DNA from: Bacteroidia bacterium
GTDB lineage: Bacteria > Bacteroidota > Bacteroidia > DATLTG01
Direction of reading: 5' to 3'
NCBI GenBank assembly: GCA_039924845.1
Contig: JBDTAC010000010.1
Coordinates: forward strand, 1-62,522
DNA length: 62,522 nucleotides
A program made the translations under genes and the position numbers. A model generated the notes under the pieces. It had not been told where the DNA came from. It saw only the letters and a program-made list of their open reading frames with translations, and ran no database searches. Positions 17,518-24,971 of this stretch are shown here, in pieces (the first letter of the stretch is position 1; each line of letters begins with the position of its first letter).

Positions 17518-18096
17518 TTGATAGAGAAAATAAAAAATATCGATACTCAATTTTTTCTCGCTATTAACGGGGCTCACACTAATTTTTTCGACGTCGTTAT
17601 GTATTGGGTTTCCAATAAGTTTTTTTGGATTCCGTTTTATCTTTTTCTCTTAATTCTCATCATATTACAATTCAAAAAAAAAATAATTCTTATTTTACCG
17701 ATGATCGTGCTTGCTGTTACGCTGAGCGATCAATTGGTAGTTCGACTTTTCAAAAATGTGTTTAAACGTTATCGCCCGAGCCACAATTTGAACATTCAAA
17801 ATATCGTACACATTGTAAATGGGCATGCTGGCGGACAATATGGTTTTATTTCCAATCATGCCAGCAATGCCTTTGTCATCGTTGTTTTTATCAGTATTTT
17901 GTTCCGTCAAAAAAATAAATTTTTGTCTTATTTGATGTTTGCTTGGGCTTTGCTTATCATGTACAGTCGCGTTTATTTGGGAGTTCATTATCCAATGGAT
18001 GTAATATGTGGCGCGCTTTTCGGTAGTTTTATTGGCTTTTTGATTTGGAAACTTTATTTTTACACGGATAAAAAAATATTCCCATCACATGAATAA
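17518..18096 (+). CDS. PAP2-family membrane phosphatase
   Basis: A 192-residue integral membrane protein with about five hydrophobic segments. The three PAP2 motifs are present: KNVFKRYRPSH (~80), SNHASNAF (~110, in place of SGH) and YSRVYLGVHYPMDV (~145-158). The family dephosphorylates undecaprenyl-PP or other lipid phosphates. The start is TTG at 17518, 6 bases after the obg stop; no ATG is available before the first conserved segment. The end overlaps crcB by 8 bases. Confidence 0.88.
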   Translation: MIEKIKNIDTQFFLAINGAHTNFFDVVMYWVSNKFFWIPFYLFLLILIILQFKKKIILILPMIVLAVTLSDQLVVRLFKNVFKRYRPSHNLNIQNIVHIVNGHAGGQYGFISNHASNAFVIVVFISILFRQKNKFLSYLMFAWALLIMYSRVYLGVHYPMDVICGALFGSFIGFLIWKLYFYTDKKIFPSHE

Positions 18097-18457
18097 TATA
18101 CTTGCTGTTTTTATTGGAGGTGGACTTGGAAGTCTTGCCAGATATGGGATTTCAATTGCTTTGATTGGTAGAATAAAAGCCAGTTTCCCTGTTTCTACTT
18201 TTTGTTCTAACATTCTTAGTTGTTTTATTTTAGCGATTACCGTTTTTGTTTTGGCAGATAAAACAACAATGAATCCTTTACTGAAATTTTTTATTGTTAC
18301 CGGTTTTTGTGGCGGATTCAGTACATTTTCTACATTTAGTTTTGAAACGGTAGAATTATTTCGTAGCGGAGATGTGTTTTATGCCTTATTAAATATCCTT
18401 ATCAGTTTAATTGCTGGAATTGCCATTATTTATTTTTTTGCTAAAAATATACAATGA
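18089..18457 (+). CDS. crcB: CrcB/Fluc fluoride channel
   Basis: A 122-residue membrane protein with four helices. GGGLGSLARYGIS near residue 10 and GFCGGFSTFSTFSFE near 75 are the CrcB signatures, including the central TM3 break and the phenylalanine box. Fluc channels export fluoride as antiparallel dimers. One gene encodes the homodimeric form. It overlaps the PAP2 gene, so it is part of the string. No fluoride riboswitch was seen. Confidence 0.92.
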   Translation: MNNILAVFIGGGLGSLARYGISIALIGRIKASFPVSTFCSNILSCFILAITVFVLADKTTMNPLLKFFIVTGFCGGFSTFSTFSFETVELFRSGDVFYALLNILISLIAGIAIIYFFAKNIQ

Positions 18458-18473
18458 AAAAAATATTTTTTCG
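18455..18473. repeat. Dispersed palindrome copy filling a gene junction
   Basis: The copy begins with the TGA stop of crcB and ends immediately before the ATG of the phosphopantetheinyl transferase gene. It therefore occupies the whole junction between two genes of one operon, where an efficient terminator would be counterproductive. Confidence 0.75.
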
Positions 18474-19109
18474 ATGCCTCTTTTTTTGATAAAAAAAATT
18501 TCTGAGAATTTAAAAATAGGTATTTGGAATATCACCGAAACACCTGTCGGTATTGCTTCTTCACTCTTTTTAAATAAATACGATTTGAATGTTCTTTCAA
18601 GTTTTACGAATGATAAACGTAAAGTAGAATGGCTGGCAGCACGCGTTTTAATCAATGAATTAACAAATGAAAATTGTGCAATTGAATACAGTGAATTTCA
18701 CAAACCTTTTATCATAGATTCTAAAAATAAAATTTCCATTTCACATTCGCGCGATTATGTGGCTGTGGCTTTAAATACTTTATCCGAAACGGGAATTGAC
18801 ATCGAAGAAATTCATCCGAAAATACAAAACATCGCCTCAAAATTTATGAGCGATGCAGAATTAGCGGCACTTCCACTCAATAATTTTATTGAACCGATGT
18901 TGGTTTATTGGTGCGCCAAAGAAGCTTTGTATAAATTGTATGGTGATAAAAATCTTGTCTTTGCGGAGAATTTAAGTATTCAGCCTTTTAAATACAATCC
19001 CGAAAAAGGAAAAATAAAAGCGTGCATTTGTAACGAAAAATTTAATCGCGAATATATTTTAGTGTACGAAAAAATAAATAATTATCTGATGGCGTATGTA
19101 TTGGAGTAA
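18474..19109 (+). CDS. 4'-phosphopantetheinyl transferase (Sfp type)
   Basis: A 211-residue enzyme that loads phosphopantetheine from CoA onto acyl or peptidyl carrier proteins. TGIDIEEIH (D-x-E metal motif) near residue 108 and WCAKEALYKLYG near 146 are the Sfp-superfamily signatures; ISHSRDYVAVA precedes them. The frame extends upstream to 18411, but that part overlaps crcB, so the ATG at 18474 is the start. Confidence 0.9.
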   Translation: MPLFLIKKISENLKIGIWNITETPVGIASSLFLNKYDLNVLSSFTNDKRKVEWLAARVLINELTNENCAIEYSEFHKPFIIDSKNKISISHSRDYVAVALNTLSETGIDIEEIHPKIQNIASKFMSDAELAALPLNNFIEPMLVYWCAKEALYKLYGDKNLVFAENLSIQPFKYNPEKGKIKACICNEKFNREYILVYEKINNYLMAYVLE

Positions 19110-19141
19110 ATTAATTTATCTATTTTAGATTCAAATTTTTG

Positions 19142-19873
19142 ATGCAAAATAATTACCTACATATCTGCGAAAAAAAAAGCAAGAAAAAAAAGCAACTTGC
19201 CTTGTTGATTGATCCTGATAAGTTTCATTCTCTTGAAATTATTGATGCTGCGAACAAAGCGCAAGTAGATGTATTATTGGTAGGAGGAAGTATTTTAACT
19301 TCTGGAAACATCGAAGAAACAATTCTCAAAATAAAAAAACAAACCACAATTCCTGTTATTATTTTTCCGGGAAATACGATGCAAATTAGTAATAAGGCAG
19401 ATGGAATTTTATTTCTTTCTTTGATTTCAGGACGCAATCCGGAATTGTTAATTGGAAACCATGTCATCGCGGCACCGCTTTTAAAATCAAGCCAAATAGA
19501 AGTTATTCCGACAGGTTATATGTTGATTGAAAATGGAAAACAAACTGCCGCCGCTTACATGAGTCAGTCGTTACCGATTCCGGCAGATAAAGATGAAATT
19601 GCGGTGTGTACTGCATTAGCAGGCGAAATGTTGGGATTGAAAATGATTTACATGGACGCAGGAAGTGGTGCAAAAAATCCAATAAGTGCTTCGATGATAA
19701 AAGCGGTACGAAAAAATATTTCTGTGCCTTTAATAATTGGCGGTGGAATAAAAACGGCGGAACAAGCTGTTGTTGCTTGCGATGCAGGCGCAGATATTGT
19801 CGTAATTGGTAACGCATTCGAAAAAGATTTTTCGCTTGTTGAAACGATTTCAAAAAGTATTCATTCATTTTAA
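19142..19873 (+). CDS. pcrB: PcrB-type (geranylgeranyl/heptaprenyl)glyceryl phosphate synthase
   Basis: A 243-residue TIM-barrel prenyltransferase. LALLIDPDKF near residue 20, VGGSILTSG, FPGNTMQIS, GYMLIENG, YMDAGSGAKNPIS and IIGGGIKTAEQA follow the family order. It joins a polyprenyl diphosphate to sn-glycerol-1-phosphate, the first step of archaeal-type lipids; the bacterial product in Bacteroidota is less well defined. ATG at 19142 is preferred to the TTG one codon upstream. Confidence 0.92.
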   Translation: MQNNYLHICEKKSKKKKQLALLIDPDKFHSLEIIDAANKAQVDVLLVGGSILTSGNIEETILKIKKQTTIPVIIFPGNTMQISNKADGILFLSLISGRNPELLIGNHVIAAPLLKSSQIEVIPTGYMLIENGKQTAAAYMSQSLPIPADKDEIAVCTALAGEMLGLKMIYMDAGSGAKNPISASMIKAVRKNISVPLIIGGGIKTAEQAVVACDAGADIVVIGNAFEKDFSLVETISKSIHSF

Positions 19874-19886
19874 TAGGATTTCATTT

Positions 19887-20516
19887 ATGCAACTAATTGT
19901 TATTTCCAGCTCCACTAATTTCGAAAATGAAATGGAAATTGTTGGAAAACTTTTTGAAGCTGGACTCGAAACGTTTCATCTGCGAAAGCCAAAATTTTCC
20001 ACGCGAGAATTAAAGAAATACATTCAGCAAATTTCACCAAATTTTCACAATCGAATTGTGATTCATTCTCATCACAGTTTAGCCGGAAAATTCAAATTAA
20101 AAGGCATTCATCTTACGAAAACACATCTCAACAGAAACCTAAAAACAAGCTTAGTTGTGAAATGGCTTCGATTTAGAAATCCCAAGCTTACTATTTCTAC
20201 TTCATACTCTAAATTAATCAGTATTTTCGAGGAAGACAAACGTTTTTCATATGTTTTTTTAAGCCCTGTTTTTGATAGTTTAATCGGAAAATATCAATCT
20301 GGTTTTACGGAACACAGCATGAAAAAAGCAATTGAAAAAACTTCGCATAAAGTAATTGCGCGTGGTGGCGTAGACATTCATTGTTTGCCGAAGGCAAAGG
20401 AATTGGGTTTTGCTGGAATCGCTATTTATTCCGGACTTTGGAATAAAAAAAATCCATTGACAGAATTTGAAAGCATAATTAAAAAATGTTATGAATTAGG
20501 CATTCCAATTGAATAA
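19887..20516 (+). CDS. Thiamine phosphate synthase-like (ThiE/TenI) protein
   Basis: A 209-residue TIM-barrel protein of the ThiE/TenI superfamily. LETFHLRKPKF, VIHSHHSLA, KGIHLTKTHL, SPVFDSLIGKYQSGF and VIARGGVD match the ThiE segment order, but several catalytic and phosphate-binding residues differ from canonical ThiE. It may therefore not make thiamine phosphate. The frame opens 27 codons earlier but would overlap pcrB; ATG at 19887 is the start. It overlaps pnuC by 8 bases. Confidence 0.78.
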   Translation: MQLIVISSSTNFENEMEIVGKLFEAGLETFHLRKPKFSTRELKKYIQQISPNFHNRIVIHSHHSLAGKFKLKGIHLTKTHLNRNLKTSLVVKWLRFRNPKLTISTSYSKLISIFEEDKRFSYVFLSPVFDSLIGKYQSGFTEHSMKKAIEKTSHKVIARGGVDIHCLPKAKELGFAGIAIYSGLWNKKNPLTEFESIIKKCYELGIPIE

Positions 20517-21099
20517 TCTGATTTCCTATATTAGCAATAACGCGTTGGAAATTTCTGCAACGCTGATTACTATTATTGGGATTTGGCTTGCTGCAAAAGC
20601 AAATAGTTGGAATTGGTTATTCTCAATTGTTGCGAGCGCTGTTTATACGTACATATTTTTTCATTCTCAATTGTATGGTGATGCTACACTGAATTTTATT
20701 TTTATCATTCTTAGTTTTTACGGCTGGTACGAATGGGTTTTTAGTGGAATAAAAAACAATTCGCTTAAAATTTCTTCTGTAAAGAAAAATAAAAAAATAA
20801 TTTTCACACTTTGTCTCTCCTTTATTGTAGGAGCTATATTTACTATTTGGCTGTTAAAAAAAACCAACACGAATGTCCCGTACTTAGACGGAATTACTAC
20901 TGTTTTAAGTCTTATTGCAACTTGGATGAGTGCGAAAAAAATAATTGAAAACTGGATAATCTGGATTTTTACAAATACGATTTACATCGGAATATATTAT
21001 TACAAGCACTTGTATCCGACGGCTGTGCTGTATTTTATACTTGCATTATTGGCAATTTACGGAATGTATGAATGGAAGAAAATAATGAAAACAGCTTGA
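20509..21099 (+). CDS. pnuC: PnuC-family vitamin precursor transporter
   Basis: A 196-residue membrane protein with about seven helices. WLAAKANSWNWLFSIVAS, YGDATLNFIFIILSFYGWYEW and the C-terminal YLILALLAIYGMYEWKK-like segment are PnuC signatures. PnuC imports nicotinamide riboside; close relatives import thiamine. The following gene encodes a NadR-type kinase, which would trap nicotinamide riboside by phosphorylation, so the nicotinamide substrate is favoured. The start is TTG at 20509. Confidence 0.88.
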   Translation: MNNLISYISNNALEISATLITIIGIWLAAKANSWNWLFSIVASAVYTYIFFHSQLYGDATLNFIFIILSFYGWYEWVFSGIKNNSLKISSVKKNKKIIFTLCLSFIVGAIFTIWLLKKTNTNVPYLDGITTVLSLIATWMSAKKIIENWIIWIFTNTIYIGIYYYKHLYPTAVLYFILALLAIYGMYEWKKIMKTA

Positions 21100-21629
21100 A
21101 ACAGCAGAACGATATCCTAAGGATTGCCGTATTAGGTCCAGAAAGCACTGGAAAATCAACTCTTTCCGAGCAATTGGCAATACATTACAAAACAATTTGG
21201 ATGCCAGAATATGCACGCGAGTATTTGAAAAACAAAGCGGATTCATACAATTTGGAAGATATCTTGAAAATTGCGCAGCACCAATTACAACTTGAAAAAA
21301 ATAATTTTTCAAACGCCAAAAAAATAATTTTTGCAGACACCGAATTAATTATCGCAAAGGTTTGGTGTGAGGCTGTTTACAAAATTTGTCCAGATTGGAT
21401 TTCAAAAAATATGATACAAAATAAGTACGATTTTTATTTGCTTACCTATCCAGATATTCCTTGGGAGCCTGATCCTTTACGTGAAAATCCACATCGTAGA
21501 GACTTTTTTTTTCGTTGGTACGAGCAAGAGTTAAAAAATATGAATGCTCAATATGCCATTATTAAAGGCTTTGGGAAAGATCGCTTACAAAATTCGATTA
21601 GCGCAATCGATCACTTTTTGAAAAAATAA
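21072..21629 (+). CDS. NadR-type ribosylnicotinamide kinase / AAA_28 ATPase
   Basis: A 185-residue P-loop kinase. VLGPESTGKSTLSEQL near residue 20 and MPEYAREYL near 46 match the kinase domain of NadR, which phosphorylates nicotinamide riboside. The adenylyltransferase domain is missing, as in many Bacteroidota. It overlaps pnuC by 28 bases, so uptake and trapping are co-expressed. A palindrome copy at 21292-21312 encodes EKNNFSNAKKIIF, and another begins at the C-terminal FLKK-stop. Confidence 0.85.
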   Translation: MEENNENSLKQQNDILRIAVLGPESTGKSTLSEQLAIHYKTIWMPEYAREYLKNKADSYNLEDILKIAQHQLQLEKNNFSNAKKIIFADTELIIAKVWCEAVYKICPDWISKNMIQNKYDFYLLTYPDIPWEPDPLRENPHRRDFFFRWYEQELKNMNAQYAIIKGFGKDRLQNSISAIDHFLKK

Positions 21630-21633
21630 TTTT

Positions 21634-22665
21634 CTAAACCGTCATTTCTCCCCGCAAGTTTATTTGCAAATTATTTTTTACTTCTTGTATAGATTTATTT
21701 TTTTCGAGCAAAAACATTAGTTTGGTAATTGCGGCTTCTATCGTCATATCGTTTCCGCTGATAACACCTATTTTCGCTAATTGCGCGCTGGTTTCGTATT
21801 TTCCTTGAATGACACTTCCGGCAACACATTGCGAAATATTTAAAATAATTTTTCCAGATTCGATGGCATGTCTTAGTTCGTTCAAAAATATTTTTTCAGT
21901 GAAGGCATTTCCAGAACCAAATGTTTCGAGAATAATTGCTTTTATATTTTTCAATTTCAAACTATTTTTCACTACTTCCATCGGAATACCCGGAAAAAGT
22001 TTCAGAATTAAAATTTTATTGTCCAATGAAGTATGCACTACGAGCGATTTTTCACTGGATTTCATAATCGCTGAAAAGTTATAATGTATATGAACACCCG
22101 CATTTGCCAGCACTGGATAATTGGGTGAGCGAAAGGCTTCAAAATCTTCCGAATTAAATTTATGTGTCCGATTTCCTCGGTACAATTGGTATTCAAAATA
22201 AATACACACTTCGGAAATAATTGGCTTCCCATTTTTTTGTGCTGCCGCGAGTTCGATGGCAGTAATTAAATTTTCTTTTCCGTCGGTGCGGATAGTACCA
22301 ATAGGCAATTGCGAGCCAGTGAGAATAACCGGCTTCGATAAATTTTCCAACATAAAACTCAAAGCAGATGCTGTAAATGCCATTGTGTCGGAGCCATGCA
22401 AAATGACAAATCCATCTACTTTAGAATAATTTTTTTCGATGATTTTTGCGATTTGAACCCAATGTTTTGGCTGCATATCGGAGGAATCAATCGGTTTTTC
22501 AAACGACACAGAAGAAAGTTGGGCATCCAATTTTTTTAATTCTGGGATTTGATCTGTGAGATGTTTAAAATCGAATGGTTTCAAATGTCCACTACGATGA
22601 TCTTCCATCATACCAATGGTTCCGCCGGTATAAATTAAAAGAATGTGTGCTGATTTATTTTTCAT
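21634..22665 (-). CDS. ansA: Type I L-asparaginase
   Basis: A 343-residue asparaginase. The first catalytic Thr is in IYTGGTIGMMED (residues ~11-21) and the second in GFVILHGSDTMAFTASAL (~88). Lys in VILTGSQLP follows. The absence of a signal peptide points to the cytosolic type I enzyme, which makes aspartate and ammonia. The start overlaps the tatD stop by 4 bases (ATGA). A palindrome copy at 21880-21898 is inside the gene. Confidence 0.94.
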   Translation of the reverse strand: MKNKSAHILLIYTGGTIGMMEDHRSGHLKPFDFKHLTDQIPELKKLDAQLSSVSFEKPIDSSDMQPKHWVQIAKIIEKNYSKVDGFVILHGSDTMAFTASALSFMLENLSKPVILTGSQLPIGTIRTDGKENLITAIELAAAQKNGKPIISEVCIYFEYQLYRGNRTHKFNSEDFEAFRSPNYPVLANAGVHIHYNFSAIMKSSEKSLVVHTSLDNKILILKLFPGIPMEVVKNSLKLKNIKAIILETFGSGNAFTEKIFLNELRHAIESGKIILNISQCVAGSVIQGKYETSAQLAKIGVISGNDMTIEAAITKLMFLLEKNKSIQEVKNNLQINLRGEMTV

Positions 22666-23432
22666 ATTCCGAATATTTTTTTTGAATTAAGTGTTGTTAT
22701 TTCCGCTACTTTTTCCACAGAAATATTTTTTATTGTTGCCAACTTTTCAGCAATAATAACTAAAAAAGAAGGTTCGTTTCGCTTGCCTCTGTGCGGCGCG
22801 GGAGCTAAAAAAGGAGCGTCTGTTTCGAGTACGAAATGTTCCAAATCAATTTCTCTCACCACATTATCTAAGCCCGAATTTTTAAAGGTAAGTACGCCGC
22901 CGATGCCCAGTTTAAAACCGCCGAGTGCGATTATTTTTTCGGCTTGCACTAAAGTTCCTGAAAAACAATGAAATATTCCTTTTAGCTTGTTGTCGTTGAG
23001 TTCTGATAAAATTTCGAACACTTCTTCAAATGAATTTCTGGAGTGAATTACAATCGGCAAATCGTATTTTTTTGCCCATTCAATTTGTGTACGAAATACT
23101 TTTTGCTGTTGCGAAAAAAAAGTTTTATCCCAATACAAATCAATTCCGATTTCGCCGATGGCAACAAATTTTTCTTTGGACAAATAATTTTCAGCAATGG
23201 CTAATTCTTCTTCGTAATTTTCTTTGACAGAACAAGGATGCAAGCCCATCATCGGAAAACAGTGTTCCGGAAATTTTTTTTTCAAATCCAATAACCCGGC
23301 TATTGAAGTTTGATCAATGTTTGGTAAAAAAAAACGCTCGACGCCTTTACCAATAGCATTTTCAATTAAAAGAATTCGATCAACATCAAATTCTTTTGCA
23401 TACAAATGCGTGTGCGTATCGGTAAAAATCAT
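22662..23432 (-). CDS. TatD-family metal-dependent DNase
   Basis: A 256-residue TIM-barrel hydrolase. Metal ligands lie in DTHTHLYAKEF (residue ~5), GEIGIDLYW (~93), VIHSRNSFEE (~128), IFHCFSGT (~153) and LETDAPFLAP (~205). The family acts on DNA 3' ends and RNA; the cellular role is repair or quality control. The length is typical. The upstream side faces the divergent glycosyltransferase. Confidence 0.94.
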   Translation of the reverse strand: MIFTDTHTHLYAKEFDVDRILLIENAIGKGVERFFLPNIDQTSIAGLLDLKKKFPEHCFPMMGLHPCSVKENYEEELAIAENYLSKEKFVAIGEIGIDLYWDKTFFSQQQKVFRTQIEWAKKYDLPIVIHSRNSFEEVFEILSELNDNKLKGIFHCFSGTLVQAEKIIALGGFKLGIGGVLTFKNSGLDNVVREIDLEHFVLETDAPFLAPAPHRGKRNEPSFLVIIAEKLATIKNISVEKVAEITTLNSKKIFGI

Positions 23433-23455
23433 TTAGCAAATGTAAGCGAAAGGGC

Positions 23456-23488
23456 TTGAAAAATAAATTAAAAAATAGTCTATTTTTG
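23456..23488 (+). promoter_or_regulatory. Promoter of the glycosyltransferase 9 gene
   Basis: TTG at 23456-23458 is followed after 22 bases by TATTTTTG (23481-23488). The first possible start codon of the open frame (TTG 23456) is the promoter's own -33 element, which argues that translation begins further down, at 23510. Confidence 0.6.
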
Positions 23489-23509
23489 TTCTGTAAAAAA
23501 ATTCTGCAT

Positions 23510-24475
23510 TTGCCAAAAATTCTCATTATACGATTTAGTTCCATTGGCGATATTGTCCTTACGACGCCTGTTATCCGTTGTTTAAAGCAACAATTAAAAG
23601 ACGCGGAAATACATTTTCTTACGAAAAATAATTTTCGAGACGTGTTGAAAAACAATCCGTACATCCATAAAATTCATAGTATTGAAAAAAATAGTTCAGA
23701 AATTATTGAAGAATTAAAAAAAGAAAATTTCGATTTTATTATTGATTTACACCATAATTTACGATCGTTTGAGATAAAAAGGCATTTGAAAAAGAAATCT
23801 TTTTCGTTCGATAAACTGAATTTGCAAAAATGGCTATTAGTGAATTTGAAAATTAATTTTTTACCGCCCATTCACATTGTAGATCGTTATTTAAAAACGG
23901 TTAAAAAATTAGGTGTAAAAAACGATGGAAAAGGCTTGGATTATTTTATTGCCGACGAAGACAAAATTTCACTATCCTCGCTACCAGGTTCTCACCAAAA
24001 GGGTTTTATTGCATTTGTAATTGGGGCTAAACATTTTACCAAACGATTACCAATTGAAAAAATAATTTCCATTTGTAAAAAAATAAATCAGCCTATTATT
24101 TTATTGGGCGGAAAAGAAGATGCAGAAAAAGCTGCTATCATTGAAAAATCGAATGAGAAATTAATTTTCAGCGCATGTGGAAAATATTCGATTGCCCAAT
24201 CTGCTTCCTTGATACAACAAGCAAATGCTGTGATTACGCACGATACGGGTTTGATGCACATCGCGGCAGCTTTCCGAAAAAGAATTTTTTCGGTGTGGGG
24301 AAACACCGTTCCGGCTTTTGGAATGAGTCCGTACATGCCTGTGAATGGCTCGAAAATAGTGGAAGTTCAAAATTTATCCTGCCGACCGTGTTCCAAAATC
24401 GGATACGAAAAATGTCCAAAAAAACATTTTAAATGTATGATGGATATTGACGAAAGCATTTTTTTAGAGCTTTGA
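23510..24475 (+). CDS. Family 9 glycosyltransferase (heptosyltransferase-like)
   Basis: A 321-residue GT-B enzyme. Starting at TTG 23510 gives LPKILIIRFSSIGDIVLTTP, exactly where this family begins. VIDLHHNLRS, a variable middle, and THDTGLMHIAAAFRKRIFSVWG are its later motifs. The enzymes add heptose or related sugars to lipopolysaccharide core. The last part has a Cys pattern (LSCRPCSK, KCPKKHFKCM) common in this group. The acceptor cannot be told. A palindrome copy at 23621-23638 encodes KNNFRDV. Confidence 0.88.
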   Translation: MPKILIIRFSSIGDIVLTTPVIRCLKQQLKDAEIHFLTKNNFRDVLKNNPYIHKIHSIEKNSSEIIEELKKENFDFIIDLHHNLRSFEIKRHLKKKSFSFDKLNLQKWLLVNLKINFLPPIHIVDRYLKTVKKLGVKNDGKGLDYFIADEDKISLSSLPGSHQKGFIAFVIGAKHFTKRLPIEKIISICKKINQPIILLGGKEDAEKAAIIEKSNEKLIFSACGKYSIAQSASLIQQANAVITHDTGLMHIAAAFRKRIFSVWGNTVPAFGMSPYMPVNGSKIVEVQNLSCRPCSKIGYEKCPKKHFKCMMDIDESIFLEL

Positions 24476-24498
24476 AAAATTAATTTTTCAAATGCTCT
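24466..24498 (+). terminator. Terminator of the glycosyltransferase gene built on a palindrome copy
   Basis: A 22-base perfect palindrome at 24471-24492 (TTTGAAAAATTAATTTTTCA plus AA) is extended by AGAGC/GCTCT arms with one bulged T and followed by T residues. The TGA stop is inside the stem. It fits an intrinsic terminator. Confidence 0.75.
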
Positions 24499-24608
24499 TT
24501 TCAACTATTATTTTCATTGTTAAAGGAATATGTAAATTTGTGTGTTGTTTTAATTTATAACCCGTCTCGTAGAACAATTTAATTTAACAAACTTTTTTAA
24601 TATAAATT

Positions 24609-24831
24609 ATGGACACAAAACTCGTTGATAGGCTTTATAACATTGTTTTAGAAAGCAGAAAAATTCAACTACACATTACAACGTATCAAATTTTTATGGG
24701 CTTGCGAAAAAACCATTGCTGAAAATCCTAACTTAGACTTTCGCGATTGGACAATTGCTGGCCGGATTTACTTAAATTTAGTCATAGATTTTCCAGATAT
24801 TGATCTTGGACCTATAATACAACCGTTATAA
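24609..24831 (+). pseudogene. Small gene with a frameshift
   Basis: ATG at 24609 opens 37 codons (MDTKLVDRLYNIVLES...) ending at TGA 24720-24722. From the run of five T at about 24700 a second frame continues as LWACEKTIAENPNLDFRDW and ends at TAA 24829-24831 with a protein-like C-terminus (DFPDIDLGPIIQP). Read with one base change in the T run it gives one protein of about 73 residues. It may be a decayed gene, a sequencing error or a programmed frameshift. No family was recognised. Confidence 0.45.
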
Positions 24832-24876
24832 TGTGTAGTTGAAATTTCATGCTGCGAAACTTATCCGATTAATCCT

Positions 24877-24900
24877 CTTCAAAAAAATAATTTTTCAAAG
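24877..24900. repeat. Dispersed palindrome copy
   Basis: CTTC...AAG flanks around a TAATTTTT-type core, in the gap between the frameshifted gene and the outer-membrane protein. Apart from this copy and the -7 element, nothing else was seen in 24832-24971. Confidence 0.75.
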
Positions 24901-24940
24901 CATTTTTCTTCATCACCTAATCACTTCCTCACTTAATATA

Positions 24941-24948
24941 TATATTTG
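24941..24948 (+). promoter_or_regulatory. -7 element of the DUF5686-type gene
   Basis: TATATTTG matches TAnnTTTG and lies 24 bases before the ATG at 24972. Confidence 0.5.
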
Positions 24949-24971
24949 CTTATTGATTTTATAAATTGTTG

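Noticed and set aside
19806-19886. Extended N-terminus of the ThiE-like protein
   Set aside because: It overlaps the end of pcrB in another frame and adds basic residues not found in the family.
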